Below are positions 15,846 to 25,000 of a stretch of 64,000 nt of DNA, piece by piece. This DNA comes from Pseudomonas sp. CAN1 (lineage in GTDB: Bacteria > Pseudomonadota > Gammaproteobacteria > Pseudomonadales > Pseudomonadaceae). The stretch is taken from the NCBI RefSeq assembly GCF_030462585.1, contig NZ_JASMRU010000023.1, positions 11,045 through 75,044 of the forward strand. Direction: 5' to 3'. Numbering within the stretch: the first letter of the stretch is position 1; every line of letters starts with the position of its first letter. The notes beneath the pieces were generated by a model. The model did no database searches, was not told the DNA's origin, and was given only the letters and a program-made list of their open reading frames with translations. Both the position numbers and the translations under genes were made by a program.

Positions 15846-17756
15846 ATGAACTTTTTCGAACACCAGGACCGCGCCCGCAAGCAGACCGGGCGCCTGGTCC
15901 TGCTGCTGACCGTTGCGGTGGTCTGCCTGGTCACCATCACCAGCCTCGCCCTGGGCTGGCTCTGGCGTCACCTGGGCGAGCCGGCGCTGCACCTGACCTC
16001 GCGCGCCTCGCTGCCCGACCCGGAGCTGTACCTGTCGGTGGCCGCCGTGATCATCGGCGTGGTCGTGCTTGGCGCGCTATACAAGCAGGTGCAGCTGAGC
16101 GCCGGCGGCAAGGTGGTGGCCGAGAGCCTCGGCGGCCGCCTGCTCAACCTCAGCGCCGGCAATGCCGACGAGCGCCGCCTGCTCAATGTCGTCGAGGAAA
16201 TGGCCCTGGCTTCCGGCTCGCCGGTACCGCCGGTGTATGTGCTGGAGGATGGCTCGATCAACGCCTTCGCCGCCGGCCTGACGCCGCGCGATGCGGTGAT
16301 CGGCATCACCCGTGGCGCCATCGAGCAGCTCGACCGCAATGAACTGCAAGGCGTGATCGCCCACGAGTTCAGCCATATCCACCACGGCGACATGCTGCTC
16401 AACACCCGCCTGACCGCCCTGCTCCATGGAATGCTGCTACTCGGCCTGATCGGCGGCATGCTGCTGCGCGGCTGGAGCGAAACCAGCACCGGCATCCGCG
16501 TCAGCAGCCGGAGCAGCAGCAACGACAAGAACAGCGGCGGCAGCGTGGTGCTGCTGGTGATCGGCGCTGGCGTGGTGCTCTACGTGCTGGGCTACGTCGG
16601 GACCTTCTTCGGCCAGTTGATCAAGGCTTCGGTGAGCCGCCAGCGCGAGTACCTGGCCGACGCCTCGGCGGTGCAGTTCACCCGCGATCCGTCGACCATC
16701 GCCGGCGCGCTGAAAAAGATCGGCGGCAACCCGCTGGGCGCCCTGCTCAGCGCACCGCGGGCGGCCGAGTTCAGCCACATGTACTTCGGCGATGGCGTCG
16801 GCAGCAGCTGGTTCGATACCCACCCGCCGCTGAAGGACCGCATTCGCCGCGTCGATCCGGGCTGGGACGGCCGCTATCCGAAATTCGAACCACGCCTGGA
16901 CGTGGCGCTGATGAACAAGGAAGCCTGGACCGCCGCCGTCACCGGCCAGCCCTACCAGCCCAGCGCCGTGGAAGTGGCGGTGGCCGCCGTGGGCGCGCCG
17001 ACCGTCGCCCACCTGCAGGAAGCGCGCAGCACCCTGCAGCGCCTGGACGAACGCCTGCAACGCGCCGCCCACGACAGCGAAGGCGCCGAGGCGTTGATCT
17101 ACGGCCTGCTGCTGGACAGCGAGCCTGGTTTGCGTGCGCGCCAGCTGGAAGAGATCAAGAAGCGCCTGAACCTGAGCCTGGCCCTGCAACTGGACCTCCT
17201 GGAAGAATCACTGCTGCGCCTCGACCCCGGCCAGCGCCTGCCGCTGCTGGACCTGGCCATGCCGGCGCTCAAGCAACTGGACGCCAAGGCCTTCCTAACC
17301 CTCCGCGAGAACATGGCGCTGCTGATCAAGCTGGACGGCAAGGTCAAGCTGCTGGAGTGGACGCTGCTGCGCATCGTCGAACGCAACCTGCGGCCAGGCA
17401 GCGGCAAGATCGGCAACCTGCCGCTGGCGGAACTTGCCGAGGAATGCGCAACGCTGCTGGCCTTCCTCGCCCGCGTCGGCGAAGCCAGCGAGGTAGAGAC
17501 CGCGCAAGCCTTCGCCGACGCCTGGAACGGCCTGCCCTTCCCGCCTCGCCCCTTGCCGGCGGAAGGCAGCCTGCGTGACCTCGAAGGCGCCCTGAAAAAA
17601 CTGGAGCAACTGCGCCCGCTGCAGAAGCCGCAACTGCTCAAGGCACTGGCGCGCTGCATCGAGCACGACGGGCGCATCAGCACCGGCGAGGCAGAGCTGA
17701 TGCGCGCGGTAGCGGATATCCTCGATTGCCCGATGCCGCCTTTGCTGGCGGCCTGA
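15846..17756 (+). CDS. M48-family membrane metalloprotease with long C-terminal extension
   Basis: 636-residue integral-membrane zinc metallopeptidase (HtpX/Ste24-like core). Transmembrane segments lie near residues 17-40 and 60-78, with two more around 190-260. The zinc motif HEFSH is at residues 173-177 and the third ligand is Glu268 in QREYLADA. The remaining C-terminal half (about 340-636) is helical and soluble. Its tail (IEHDGRISTGEAELMRAVADIL) resembles a TerB-like acidic helical module, which ordinary HtpX proteins (about 290 residues) lack. It forms an operon with lemA, suggesting membrane-protein quality control; this is inference. Confidence 0.9.
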   Translation: MNFFEHQDRARKQTGRLVLLLTVAVVCLVTITSLALGWLWRHLGEPALHLTSRASLPDPELYLSVAAVIIGVVVLGALYKQVQLSAGGKVVAESLGGRLLNLSAGNADERRLLNVVEEMALASGSPVPPVYVLEDGSINAFAAGLTPRDAVIGITRGAIEQLDRNELQGVIAHEFSHIHHGDMLLNTRLTALLHGMLLLGLIGGMLLRGWSETSTGIRVSSRSSSNDKNSGGSVVLLVIGAGVVLYVLGYVGTFFGQLIKASVSRQREYLADASAVQFTRDPSTIAGALKKIGGNPLGALLSAPRAAEFSHMYFGDGVGSSWFDTHPPLKDRIRRVDPGWDGRYPKFEPRLDVALMNKEAWTAAVTGQPYQPSAVEVAVAAVGAPTVAHLQEARSTLQRLDERLQRAAHDSEGAEALIYGLLLDSEPGLRARQLEEIKKRLNLSLALQLDLLEESLLRLDPGQRLPLLDLAMPALKQLDAKAFLTLRENMALLIKLDGKVKLLEWTLLRIVERNLRPGSGKIGNLPLAELAEECATLLAFLARVGEASEVETAQAFADAWNGLPFPPRPLPAEGSLRDLEGALKKLEQLRPLQKPQLLKALARCIEHDGRISTGEAELMRAVADILDCPMPPLLAA

Positions 17757-17767
17757 CGCTTCAGCAC

Positions 17768-17843
17768 GTAGGGCGCATAACCCGGAACGGGTTATCCGCC
17801 GGTACCACGACGGCGGATAACGCTGGCGCGTTATGTGCCCTAC
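17768..17843. repeat. GTAGGGCG...GCCCTAC palindromic element, copy 1
   Basis: A 76-bp element with nested inverted repeats: CATAACCCGGAACGGGTTAT, GCGGATAACGC, and terminal GTAGGGC/GCCCTAC. Near-identical copies occur at 25322-25397 and 39482-39559, and a half copy at 44502-44536, all between genes. Confidence 0.85.
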
Positions 17844-17849
17844 GAAGCT

Positions 17850-18026
17850 GACGGCGCACGGGAATTGATGGGTATCGCTTCGCTCCACACCATCCTACGT
17901 TCGTGCCTCACCGTGATTTCAGTGGGGAGAGGAACTCCGATCGCGGACAAGGTCCGCTCCTGCAGGGGGATACCGTGCAATGCGGTTCGCGAGCAAGAAC
18001 TAGGCGCCCCCCTCGATCCTACGAAA
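17850..18026 (+). repeat. intergenic repeat unit with REP-like ends (copy at 39633-39798)
   Basis: This contains GAATTGATGGGTATCGCT, a CTCCAC-CCATCCTACG segment, a CGCGGACAAGGTCCGCTCCT REP-like palindrome, and a GCGGTTCGCGAGCAAG half-REP. The same order recurs at 39633-39798, so this is a dispersed composite repeat rather than coding DNA. With the neighbouring elements it fills the 755 bases between the M48 and CHMI-family genes. Confidence 0.7.
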
Positions 18027-18041
18027 ATCGAATGCGCCGCT

Positions 18042-18345
18042 CTGGCTCTTGCTCTTAAGATCTTCCAGAGAAATATCCGCACACTCCGACTGCCCCGTTC
18101 AGGAGGCCTCGTTGAAGTGGAGTTTCAGGGGTTGAGCGACATGGATGTCGCGAGAGCTGCGATGGGCCAGGGATGGCCCTTCGCAGCGTGCCCCTGAAAC
18201 TCCGCTTCAACGAGGGAATTTTTCGCCTAGGCGAAAAACCGGATGTCCGGGGCAAGACCTTTTGGTTCCTTTTGGGGCGTTTGCCAAAAGGGACTCGCCC
18301 GAGGGGGCGAAACAGGAAGTCCGCGCGCACGCCGAAGCGGCGCTT
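18042..18345 (+). repeat. dispersed ~300-bp intergenic module, copy A
   Basis: A 304-bp sequence that recurs inverted at 39172-39468 and as a 3' fragment at 39833-39885. Inside are inverted repeats GGAGTTTCAGGGG ... CCCCTGAAACTCC flanked by CTCGTTGAAG ... CTTCAACGAG, the palindrome TTTTTCGCCTAGGCGAAAAA, and CTTTTGGTTCCTTTTGGGGCG. Short open frames across it encode Arg/Lys-rich peptides and are probably not genes. Origin unknown. Confidence 0.8.
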
Positions 18346-18511
18346 AAATCACTAGGCTGAAGCAACACGCCGGCCCTGCCGACAGATCGCGGGCATGGGC
18401 CAGGCGCCCCCCGTCCTACAGGTCGGCGCCATCGAATACGTAGTCACCCGCATATCCGTCATGAGACCAGCTCCCTAGGATGGCTGGCATCACGGATACC
18501 GGACACACGCC

Positions 18512-18886
18512 ATGCCCCACATCACCATCGACTACACCGCCAACCTCACCGACGACCTCCAGCCACTCGACCTGCCCCGGAAACTCCACGAAGCAGCCCA
18601 AGCCCTGGCCGTGTTCCCCATCAACGGCCTGCGCACCTTCGCCCGCGCCATCGAGGACTACCAAGTGGGCGCAAACCAAAAGAACGAAGCCTTCATCAAC
18701 ATCCAGATCCGCATCGCCCCCGGCCGCCCGGAAGAACTGCGCCAGCGCATCGTCGACACGCTATTCGCCACGGCCGAACAGACCCTCGCCACGCTCATGG
18801 AAAAACGCCCCGTCGGCCTGCAACTGGAGATCACCGAATTCGACCGCAGCCTGACCCGCATGGCCGGCAGCCTGCCCACCACCTGA
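18512..18886 (+). CDS. 5-carboxymethyl-2-hydroxymuconate delta-isomerase family (tautomerase superfamily)
   Basis: 124-residue protein of the CHMI/HpcD branch of the tautomerase superfamily. After Met removal, Pro2 is the catalytic base (MPHITIDYTANL, the family start). The central part includes AIEDYQVG and AFINIQIRIAPGRPEE, as in CHMI trimers. The classical role is isomerisation in homoprotocatechuate degradation, but no other hpc/hpa gene is nearby, so here it may act on another ketonised acid. It has its own terminator and is convergent with the permease gene. Confidence 0.85.
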   Translation: MPHITIDYTANLTDDLQPLDLPRKLHEAAQALAVFPINGLRTFARAIEDYQVGANQKNEAFINIQIRIAPGRPEELRQRIVDTLFATAEQTLATLMEKRPVGLQLEITEFDRSLTRMAGSLPTT

Positions 18887-18900
18887 ACCGGCACACACAA

Positions 18901-18926
18901 AAAAGGGCCTCCGAAGAGGCCCTTTT
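18901..18926. terminator. bidirectional Rho-independent terminator
   Basis: AAAAGGGCCTC CGAA GAGGCCCTTTT, a perfect 11-bp stem with a tetraloop between the convergent isomerase and permease genes; A- and T-tracts on both sides allow use in either direction. Confidence 0.92.
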
Positions 18927-18946
18927 CTTATTCGCTCAACCGCACA

Positions 18947-20341
18947 TCAGGCACGGCTGGCGACGCTGCCCTGCTCTTTCGGAGCCAGATTCTTGGGTGC
19001 AAGGTTCAGCGCGAAGTACAACACCGTCAGCAACACCAGGAACGCCGGGCCGATGTACAGCGCAATGCGGGTGTCCTCGAAGAACGCCATCAGCACCACC
19101 ACCAGCACCAGGAAGGCCATGGCCAGGTACGAGCTGAGCGGATACAGCCACATCTTGAACTGCAGCGTGCCAGCTTCGGCGGCGGAGAGGCCGCGGCGGA
19201 ATTTCAGCTGCGCCAGCAGGATCATCGCCCAGGTCCAGATCGCCCCGAAGGTGGCGATGGAGGTCACCCAGGTGAACACCTTCTCGGGCACCAGATAGTT
19301 CAGCAGCACGCCCAGCAGCAGCGCGAAGATCGACAGAAGCAGCGCATTGCGCGGCACGCCGCCCTTGGAAGTCTTGGCGAACACGGCCGGCGCCTGGCCA
19401 TGCTGGGCGAGGCTGTAGAGCATGCGCCCGGTGCTGAAGATGCCGCCGTTGCAGGACGACAGCGCGGCGGTGATCACCACGAAGTTGATGATGCCGGCGG
19501 CGGTCTTGATGCCCATGCGCTCGAAGGTCATCACGAAGGGGCTGCCCTGGGTGCCGATCTCGTTCCACGGGTAGATCGACATGATCACGAACAGCGCGCC
19601 CACGTAGAACAGCAGGATGCGCCAGAACACCGAGTTGATCGCACCGGGGATGGTCTTCTGCGGGTTCTTCGCTTCACCGGCGGTAAGGCCGATCATCTCC
19701 ACGCCCAGGTAGGCGAACATCACCATCTGCAGCGACATCAGCACGCCGGTGATGCCGTGGGGCATGAAGCCGCCGTTGCTCCAGAGGTTCGAGATGCCGG
19801 TGGCGATGCCGCCGTTGCCCAGGCCGAAGAAGATCATGCCAGCGCCGGCCAGGATCATGGCGACGATGGTGACGATCTTGATCAGCGCGAACCAGAACTC
19901 GAACTCACCGAAGGCGCGCACGGCGATGAGGTTGATAGTGCCCATGCTCGCCAGCGCGGCCAGCGCCCAGATCCAGCGCGGCACGTCGGGGAACCAGATG
20001 CCCATGTAGATGGCCACCGCGGTGATCTCCGCGACGCAGGTCACCAGCCAAAGGAACCAGTAGTTCCAGCCGGTCAGGTAGCCGGCCAGCGGGCCGAGGT
20101 AGTCCTGTGCGTAGCGGGCGAAGGAGCCGGCCACCGGGTTGTGCACGGCCATCTCGCCGAGGGCGCGCATGATCACGAGGATGGCGAGACCGCCGATGAT
20201 GTAGGACAGCATGATGGCCGGGCCGGCCATCTGGATGGCCTTGGCGGAGCCAAGGAACAGACCGACGCCGATGCAGGCGCCCAGGGCCATGAGACGGATG
20301 TGCCGCTCGTTGAGATCCCTTTGGAGATCGTGGGACGACAT
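18947..20341 (-). CDS. amino-acid permease, APC superfamily (AAT family)
   Basis: 464-residue inner-membrane transporter with about 12 transmembrane segments. The start (MSSHDLQRDLNERHIRLMALG) and the first helix GACIGVGLFLGSAKAI are the AAT-family signature; later come FAYLGVEMIGLTAGEA and SSCNGGIFSTGRMLYSLA. Closest recalled relatives are ProY/HutT/CycA-type proton symporters for neutral or histidine-like amino acids; exact specificity cannot be told. The leader carries an AAGAACAA motif close to the start codon and an NtrC-like palindrome about 240 bases upstream, suggesting carbon- and nitrogen-dependent control. Confidence 0.9.
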   Translation of the reverse strand: MSSHDLQRDLNERHIRLMALGACIGVGLFLGSAKAIQMAGPAIMLSYIIGGLAILVIMRALGEMAVHNPVAGSFARYAQDYLGPLAGYLTGWNYWFLWLVTCVAEITAVAIYMGIWFPDVPRWIWALAALASMGTINLIAVRAFGEFEFWFALIKIVTIVAMILAGAGMIFFGLGNGGIATGISNLWSNGGFMPHGITGVLMSLQMVMFAYLGVEMIGLTAGEAKNPQKTIPGAINSVFWRILLFYVGALFVIMSIYPWNEIGTQGSPFVMTFERMGIKTAAGIINFVVITAALSSCNGGIFSTGRMLYSLAQHGQAPAVFAKTSKGGVPRNALLLSIFALLLGVLLNYLVPEKVFTWVTSIATFGAIWTWAMILLAQLKFRRGLSAAEAGTLQFKMWLYPLSSYLAMAFLVLVVVLMAFFEDTRIALYIGPAFLVLLTVLYFALNLAPKNLAPKEQGSVASRA

Positions 20342-20358
20342 GGTGATGCAACCTCATT

Positions 20359-20366
20359 TTGTTCTT
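20359..20366 (-). promoter_or_regulatory. Hfq/Crc-type CA motif (AAnAAnAA) near the permease start
   Basis: AAGAACAA on the transcript, about 18 bases before the permease ATG. Such motifs are bound by Hfq with Crc to repress translation in Pseudomonas; use at this site is inference. Confidence 0.55.
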
Positions 20367-20581
20367 GGGAGTAATCAGCTGCGGACTCGTTGTGCAGTCA
20401 GGATGCGGAAGCGCCGGAACGGCTTCGCCAGCGCGCCGGGCGGCACGGAGGGGGAAGTGTCTGGCAGTTCCAGGACGGCACACCGGAAGAGGCTGCCCGC
20501 TCTTGTGAAGCGGACGTGGGCATTGCGGGAGAACCACGGCTGAGGTCGCGGGCGAGTGTTACACAAGCGTTGGGAAACGTC

Positions 20582-20598
20582 TGCACCACCATAGTGCA
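20582..20598. promoter_or_regulatory. NtrC-like binding palindrome
   Basis: TGCACCACCATAGTGCA, one mismatch from the enteric NtrC consensus TGCACCA-N3-TGGTGCA. It lies about 240 bases before the permease start, an enhancer-like distance. A matching sigma-54 promoter was not found, which lowers confidence. Confidence 0.45.
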
Positions 20599-20665
20599 AT
20601 GTGACCAAAGGGATAGCGGCGTATCGCCACATCTGCTCCCGTGGCCAGCGCCGAGCCAGAGCGCT

Positions 20666-21343
20666 TCAGCTCGCCAGCGGCTGCAATTCCAGGAGCAGCG
20701 AGCAGGGCTTGCCGGTGTCCGGATGGCACGGTTCGCGCAGCATCCGCAAGCGCCAGCCGCTGGCGGCCAGCAGCGCCAGCCAGGACTCCAGGGTGCGGAA
20801 GAACCAGGGCATCGACGCGCTGAATTCGCCGCCAAAGCTGGCGAAGGTCTCCAGGCGCCAGCCGTCCGCATAGGGCTCGTCGCCGCAGGCGGCCCAGGGG
20901 TGCACGGTCTGGATCAGCAGGCGGCCGCCGGGAGCGACGCGCTCGCGCAAGGCGCCCAGCAGAGGCGCGATGTACTCGTCGAGCAGCGCGAAGTTACAGA
21001 CCAGCGCATCGAACTGCCCCAGCACCGAGCCCTGCTCGATCAGCGTCGCGTAATCCATCACTTCGAAGCGCCCGCCACCGACCGCCTGCGCGGCTTCGAT
21101 CAGCGGCGCGGAGGCATCCACGCCAACGCACTCGCTGCCGCTCTGCGCCAGCGCACGACACAGCCAGCCTTCGCCGCAGCCTATGTCGAGCACGCGCCGC
21201 GACGGGCCATCGGCGATGGCGCCGAGGATCGCCGCGTCAGTCACCAGCCGCCGGCTCTCGATACGCTGCTCGCGCACGGCGCGGGTCCAGGCATCGGCGT
21301 TGGTTTGCCAGCTGTGGCGGATTCGGGCGTCGTGATCAGTCAT
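20666..21343 (-). CDS. class I SAM-dependent methyltransferase
   Basis: 225-residue methyltransferase. Motif I is RRVLDIGCGEGWLCRAL, then CVGVDASAPLIEAA, FDALVCNFALLDEYI and VAPGGRLLIQTVHPW. It starts MTDHDARIRHSWQTNADAW, a form common to small-molecule methyltransferases of unknown substrate; the N-terminal WQTNADAWTRAV helix probably shapes the substrate pocket. It stands alone between the permease leader and a repeat-rich stretch. Confidence 0.87.
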   Translation of the reverse strand: MTDHDARIRHSWQTNADAWTRAVREQRIESRRLVTDAAILGAIADGPSRRVLDIGCGEGWLCRALAQSGSECVGVDASAPLIEAAQAVGGGRFEVMDYATLIEQGSVLGQFDALVCNFALLDEYIAPLLGALRERVAPGGRLLIQTVHPWAACGDEPYADGWRLETFASFGGEFSASMPWFFRTLESWLALLAASGWRLRMLREPCHPDTGKPCSLLLELQPLAS

Positions 21344-21417
21344 GGCTAGCTCCGAGCGTGGGGTGAAGCGATCGCGGATGAATCCGCTCCTACAGTGATA
21401 CTCCGGCGCCCGGGCCG

Positions 21418-21541
21418 GCCCTCACCCTCTCCCGGAGGGAGAGGGGACCGTTCGGTGCAGGATGAAACCACAGCATCAGCCGGCCCAATCTGCTCCCTCT
21501 CCCTCAGGAGCGGGGCGCGCAGCCAGGGCTGGGGTGAGGGA
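21418..21541. repeat. CTCTCCC inverted repeat pair
   Basis: The CCCTCACCCTCTCCCGGAGG-type element at the left is matched by an imperfect inverted partner (CCCTCTCCC ... GGGGTGAGGG) at the right. A related pair brackets 25228-25470. A half-REP (CGCGGATGAATCCGCTCCTA) lies just left of it. Confidence 0.7.
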
Positions 21542-21588
21542 AAACGTCGGCACCCAATGTCCCGGTACAACGCCCCAAGAAACTGAAA

Positions 21589-21846
21589 CTACTGCCCCTT
21601 CAACACCTTCGGCACCGCCAACCCTTTCGGCGGCGGGGTCTGCGGCAGCGCTTCGCGACAGCCGGCGTCGCGGAACGGCCCGCCGATCTTCTGCCAGCCA
21701 TTGCCCGGCGAAGTCTGCTGGCAGGTATAGGCGCCATCGAGCTTGCTCTGCCACTTGTAGAAGGGCATCGGCGCCGCCTGGGCGCTCAAGGACGCCAGTA
21801 GCAGAACCGCCAGCGGCACGACTCGGGGCAGAAAATACGAACGCAT
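21589..21846 (-). CDS. small secreted protein, hypothetical
   Basis: 85-residue protein of unknown function. An N-terminal signal peptide (MRSYFLPRVVPLAVLLLASLSAQA, cleavage after AQA) is followed by a short mature part starting APMPFYKWQSKLDGAYTC. It has two cysteines (TCQQTS and AGCREA) that could form a disulfide. The mature protein is only about 61 residues and probably periplasmic. The ATG at 21846 places the signal peptide correctly; the upstream extension to 21903 is unsupported. It is divergent from the penicillin-binding protein gene. I do not recognise the family. Confidence 0.75.
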   Translation of the reverse strand: MRSYFLPRVVPLAVLLLASLSAQAAPMPFYKWQSKLDGAYTCQQTSPGNGWQKIGGPFRDAGCREALPQTPPPKGLAVPKVLKGQ

Positions 21847-22076
21847 GGCGAAGGGGTCCTGTCGAAATAAGCACATTGCACCTGCTGGCCGTCGGCAAAT
21901 CAATCCGCACGGCCGCGAAGGCTGCCAGGCGGCGCGCAGTTTTTTCGTCGCCGACTACGCTGGAACATAGGAAGGCCGCTGGGATGGGGCTTTCGCGGCG
22001 CCGGAGGGGCGTCGGCCATCACGTGGGCGGAGTCCGCTTTCCTGGGCTGTCGTACAAGCATGGGCGGGGCGTGAAG

Positions 22077-25000
22077 ATGGGCAGAGCGAAGCATTCCGGT
22101 ACGCAATCGGCAAGTCAACCGGGTGACCTGACCGGAGGACGCAAGGCCGGCATTTCCCCGCAGAAAGTCCACCATCACCGCTTCCTGATCCTCTTCCTGT
22201 TTCTCCTGCCGCTACTGGCGGCCATGGGCGCGGCGCTGCTCTACGAGGCCAACACCTCCAAGCTGCAGGCGCGCGAACTGGCGCACTACGCCAGCGGCCT
22301 GACCTGGAGCCTGGAACAGGGCAGCACCGGCAGCGTGGTCTACCCGCTGGGCGGCCCGTTCGACCGGCGCCTGGGCTACCAGCAGCTGCCGAGCTTCCTC
22401 GGTCGCCTGCACGAGCGCAATTTCGTCACCCTGAGCCAGGCGCGCTTCTCCGATCCACTGATGGAATACACCAGCCACGGCATGTTCCCGCCCTACCCGG
22501 AGAAGGCCCAGGCCGGCGTCGACATCGCCGACTGCCGCGGCCTGCCGATCTACAGCTTCCGCTATCCGCAGCGGCTCTATTCCAACTTCGAGAGCGTCTC
22601 CCCGGCCATCGTCAACAGCCTGCTGTTCATCGAGAACCGCGACCTGCTCGACCCCAACCGTCCCTACCTGAACCCGGCCATCGACTGGAGCCGCTTCACC
22701 CAGGCCTCGGTGGCGCAGGTTGGCAAACTGGTCGGCCTGGGCAACCACGCCCCCGGCGGCAGCACCCTCGCCACGCAGATCGAGAAGTACCGCCACTCCG
22801 AGGATGGCCGCACCAACTCCATCACCGACAAGCTGCGGCAGATGGCTTCGGCCAGCGTACGCACCTACCAGAACGGCGCAGAGAACATGGGTGCGCGGCG
22901 CAATGTCGCCCTCACCTACCTGAACTCGGTGCCGCTCTCGGCGCAGCCGGGCTACGGCGAAGTCAGCGGCCTGCCGGACGGTCTGTGGATCTGGTACGGC
23001 GCCGACTACCAGCAGGTCAACAAGCTGCTTAACGCGCCACCCGGCAGCGGTGACGAACTGGCCGCCCAGGGCAAGGCGCTGCGCCAGGTGGTGTCGCTGA
23101 TGATCGCCCACCGGCGGCCGTCCTGGTACCTGGCGCGCGGCCGCGACCAGCTCGCCGTGCTGACCGACAGCTACCTGCGCCTGCTGGCACAGAACAATGT
23201 GATCGCCCCCGAGCTGCGGGACGCCGCGCTCAAGCAGAAGCTCACGTTCCGCGATCCACGCAGCGAGCCGAGCTTCACCCCGCTGGAGAACAACAAGGGC
23301 ATTGGCCTGGCGCGCACCCGCCTGGCTGGCATGCTCGACGTGCCGCTGTACGACCTCGACCGCTTCGACATGAGCTTCACCACCACCCTGCAGCATGAGT
23401 TGCAGGAGCAGGTCACCGGCTATCTGCGGCAGCTCTCCGACCCGGCCTTCGCCGAGCAGATCGGCCTGTTCGGCGAGCACCTGCTGTCCAAGGACAAGAC
23501 CAAGGACGTGCGTTACAGCTTCACCCTGTTCGAGCGCACCCCCAGCGGCAACCGCGTGCGCGTGCAGACCGACAGCACCGAGCAACCCTTCGACATCAAC
23601 GAAGGCAGCAAGCTGGAACTGGGCTCCACCGCCAAGCTGCGCGTGCTCTCCACCTACATGGAGACCATCGCCGACCTGCACGATCAATACGCGCCGATGA
23701 GCGTCGCCGAGCTGAAGAAGGTCGACATCGAACCACTGGACATCCTCAGCCGCTGGTCCATCGACTACCTGATCACCGCCAAGGACCGCAACCTGCCGGA
23801 CATGCTCGCCGCCGCGCTGCAACGCAAGTATTCCGCCAGCCCCTACGAGAGCTTCTTCACCGGCGGCGGCGTGCACACCTTCAGCAACTTCCGCAAGGAA
23901 GACAACGGCCGCATCCCGACCCTGCAGGACGCCCTGCGCGAGTCGATCAACCTGCCGTTCGTGCGCCTGCTGCGCGACCTGGTGCGCCACGACATCTACG
24001 CCAACGAAGGCAGCAAGGTCGCCGTGCTGGCCGACGACAAGGACCCGCGCCGGCAGGACTACCTCGACCGCTTCGTCGACAAGGAGAGCCAGACCTACCT
24101 GCTGCGCTTCTGGCAGAAGTACAAGGGCAAGGACAACGACGCGCGCCTGAGCACCTTCCTCGACGGCCTGCGCGCCTGGCCGGTGCGGCTGGCGGCGATC
24201 CACCGCTACCTGCAGCCGCAGGCGGACCTGCCGACCTTCACCGCGTTCCTCCAGGACCGCCTGAAGCAGGGTCACTATGCCGGCGACAAGCTCACCGACA
24301 AGCGCATCGAGGACCTCTACACCCGCTACGGCCCCGGCGCCTTCAACCTCAACGACCAGGGCTACGTCGCCCGCGTGCACCCGCTGGAGCTGTGGCTGCT
24401 GGGCTACCTGCAGCGCGAGCCGACGGCGACCTTCGCCGACGCCGTGGCCGCCAGTGGTGCCGAGCGCAAGGAAGTCTACGGCTGGCTGTTCAAGTCGCGG
24501 CACAAGTACGCCCGCGACAAGCGCATCCGCATCATGCTGGAGGTGGAAGCCTTCCTCGACCTGCACGAGCAGTGGAAGCGCCTGGGCTACCCGTTCGACC
24601 ACCTTGTGCCGTCGCTGGCCACCGCGCTGGGCAGCTCGGGCGACCGCCCGGCGGCGCTGGCGGAGCTGATGGGGATCATCCTCAACGATGGCGTGCGCCT
24701 GCCGACCCTGCGCATCGACAGCCTGCATTTCGCCGCCGCCACACCCTATGAGGTCACCCTCGGCCCGGAATCCAGCGGTGGCCGCCAGGTGATGCGCTCG
24801 GAAGTCGCCCAGGCGCTACGCACCGCGCTCTCGCAGGTGGTGGACGCGGGCACCGCGCGGCGCCTCTCCGGTACCTTCAAGATGGCCGATGGCAGCGCAC
24901 TGGTCATGGGCGGCAAGACCGGCACCGGCGATAACCGCATCGAGAGCGTCACCCGCAGCGGCTGGGTGAAGAGTTCGAAGGCGATGAACCGCACGGCGAC

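Larger units (their letters stand above)
20342..20665 (-). other. 324-base leader/intergenic region upstream of the permease
   Basis: No gene is evident. It holds the AAGAACAA motif (20359-20366) and the NtrC-like palindrome (20582-20598). I scanned it for a sigma-54 GG-N10-GC element and found none. Confidence 0.6.

Noticed and set aside
18145-18360. Short Arg/Lys-rich open frames across module copies A and B as genes
   Set aside because: They lie within a repeat with inverted structure, lack ribosome sites and are better explained as part of the repeat.
20342-20580. Sigma-54 promoter for the permease
   Set aside because: A base-by-base check of every GG on the transcript strand found no GG-N10-GC.
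21462-22076. N-terminal extension of the PBP frame
   Set aside because: Encoded by CTCTCCC repeats and the region antisense to the small secreted gene; the signal anchor is well placed from 22077.
22212-24728. Long open frame (838 codons) on the minus strand inside the PBP gene
   Set aside because: It is the antisense shadow of a high-GC gene whose plus-strand product has clear PBP motifs; the minus product is repetitive in Val/Gln/Gly/Ala with no domain.
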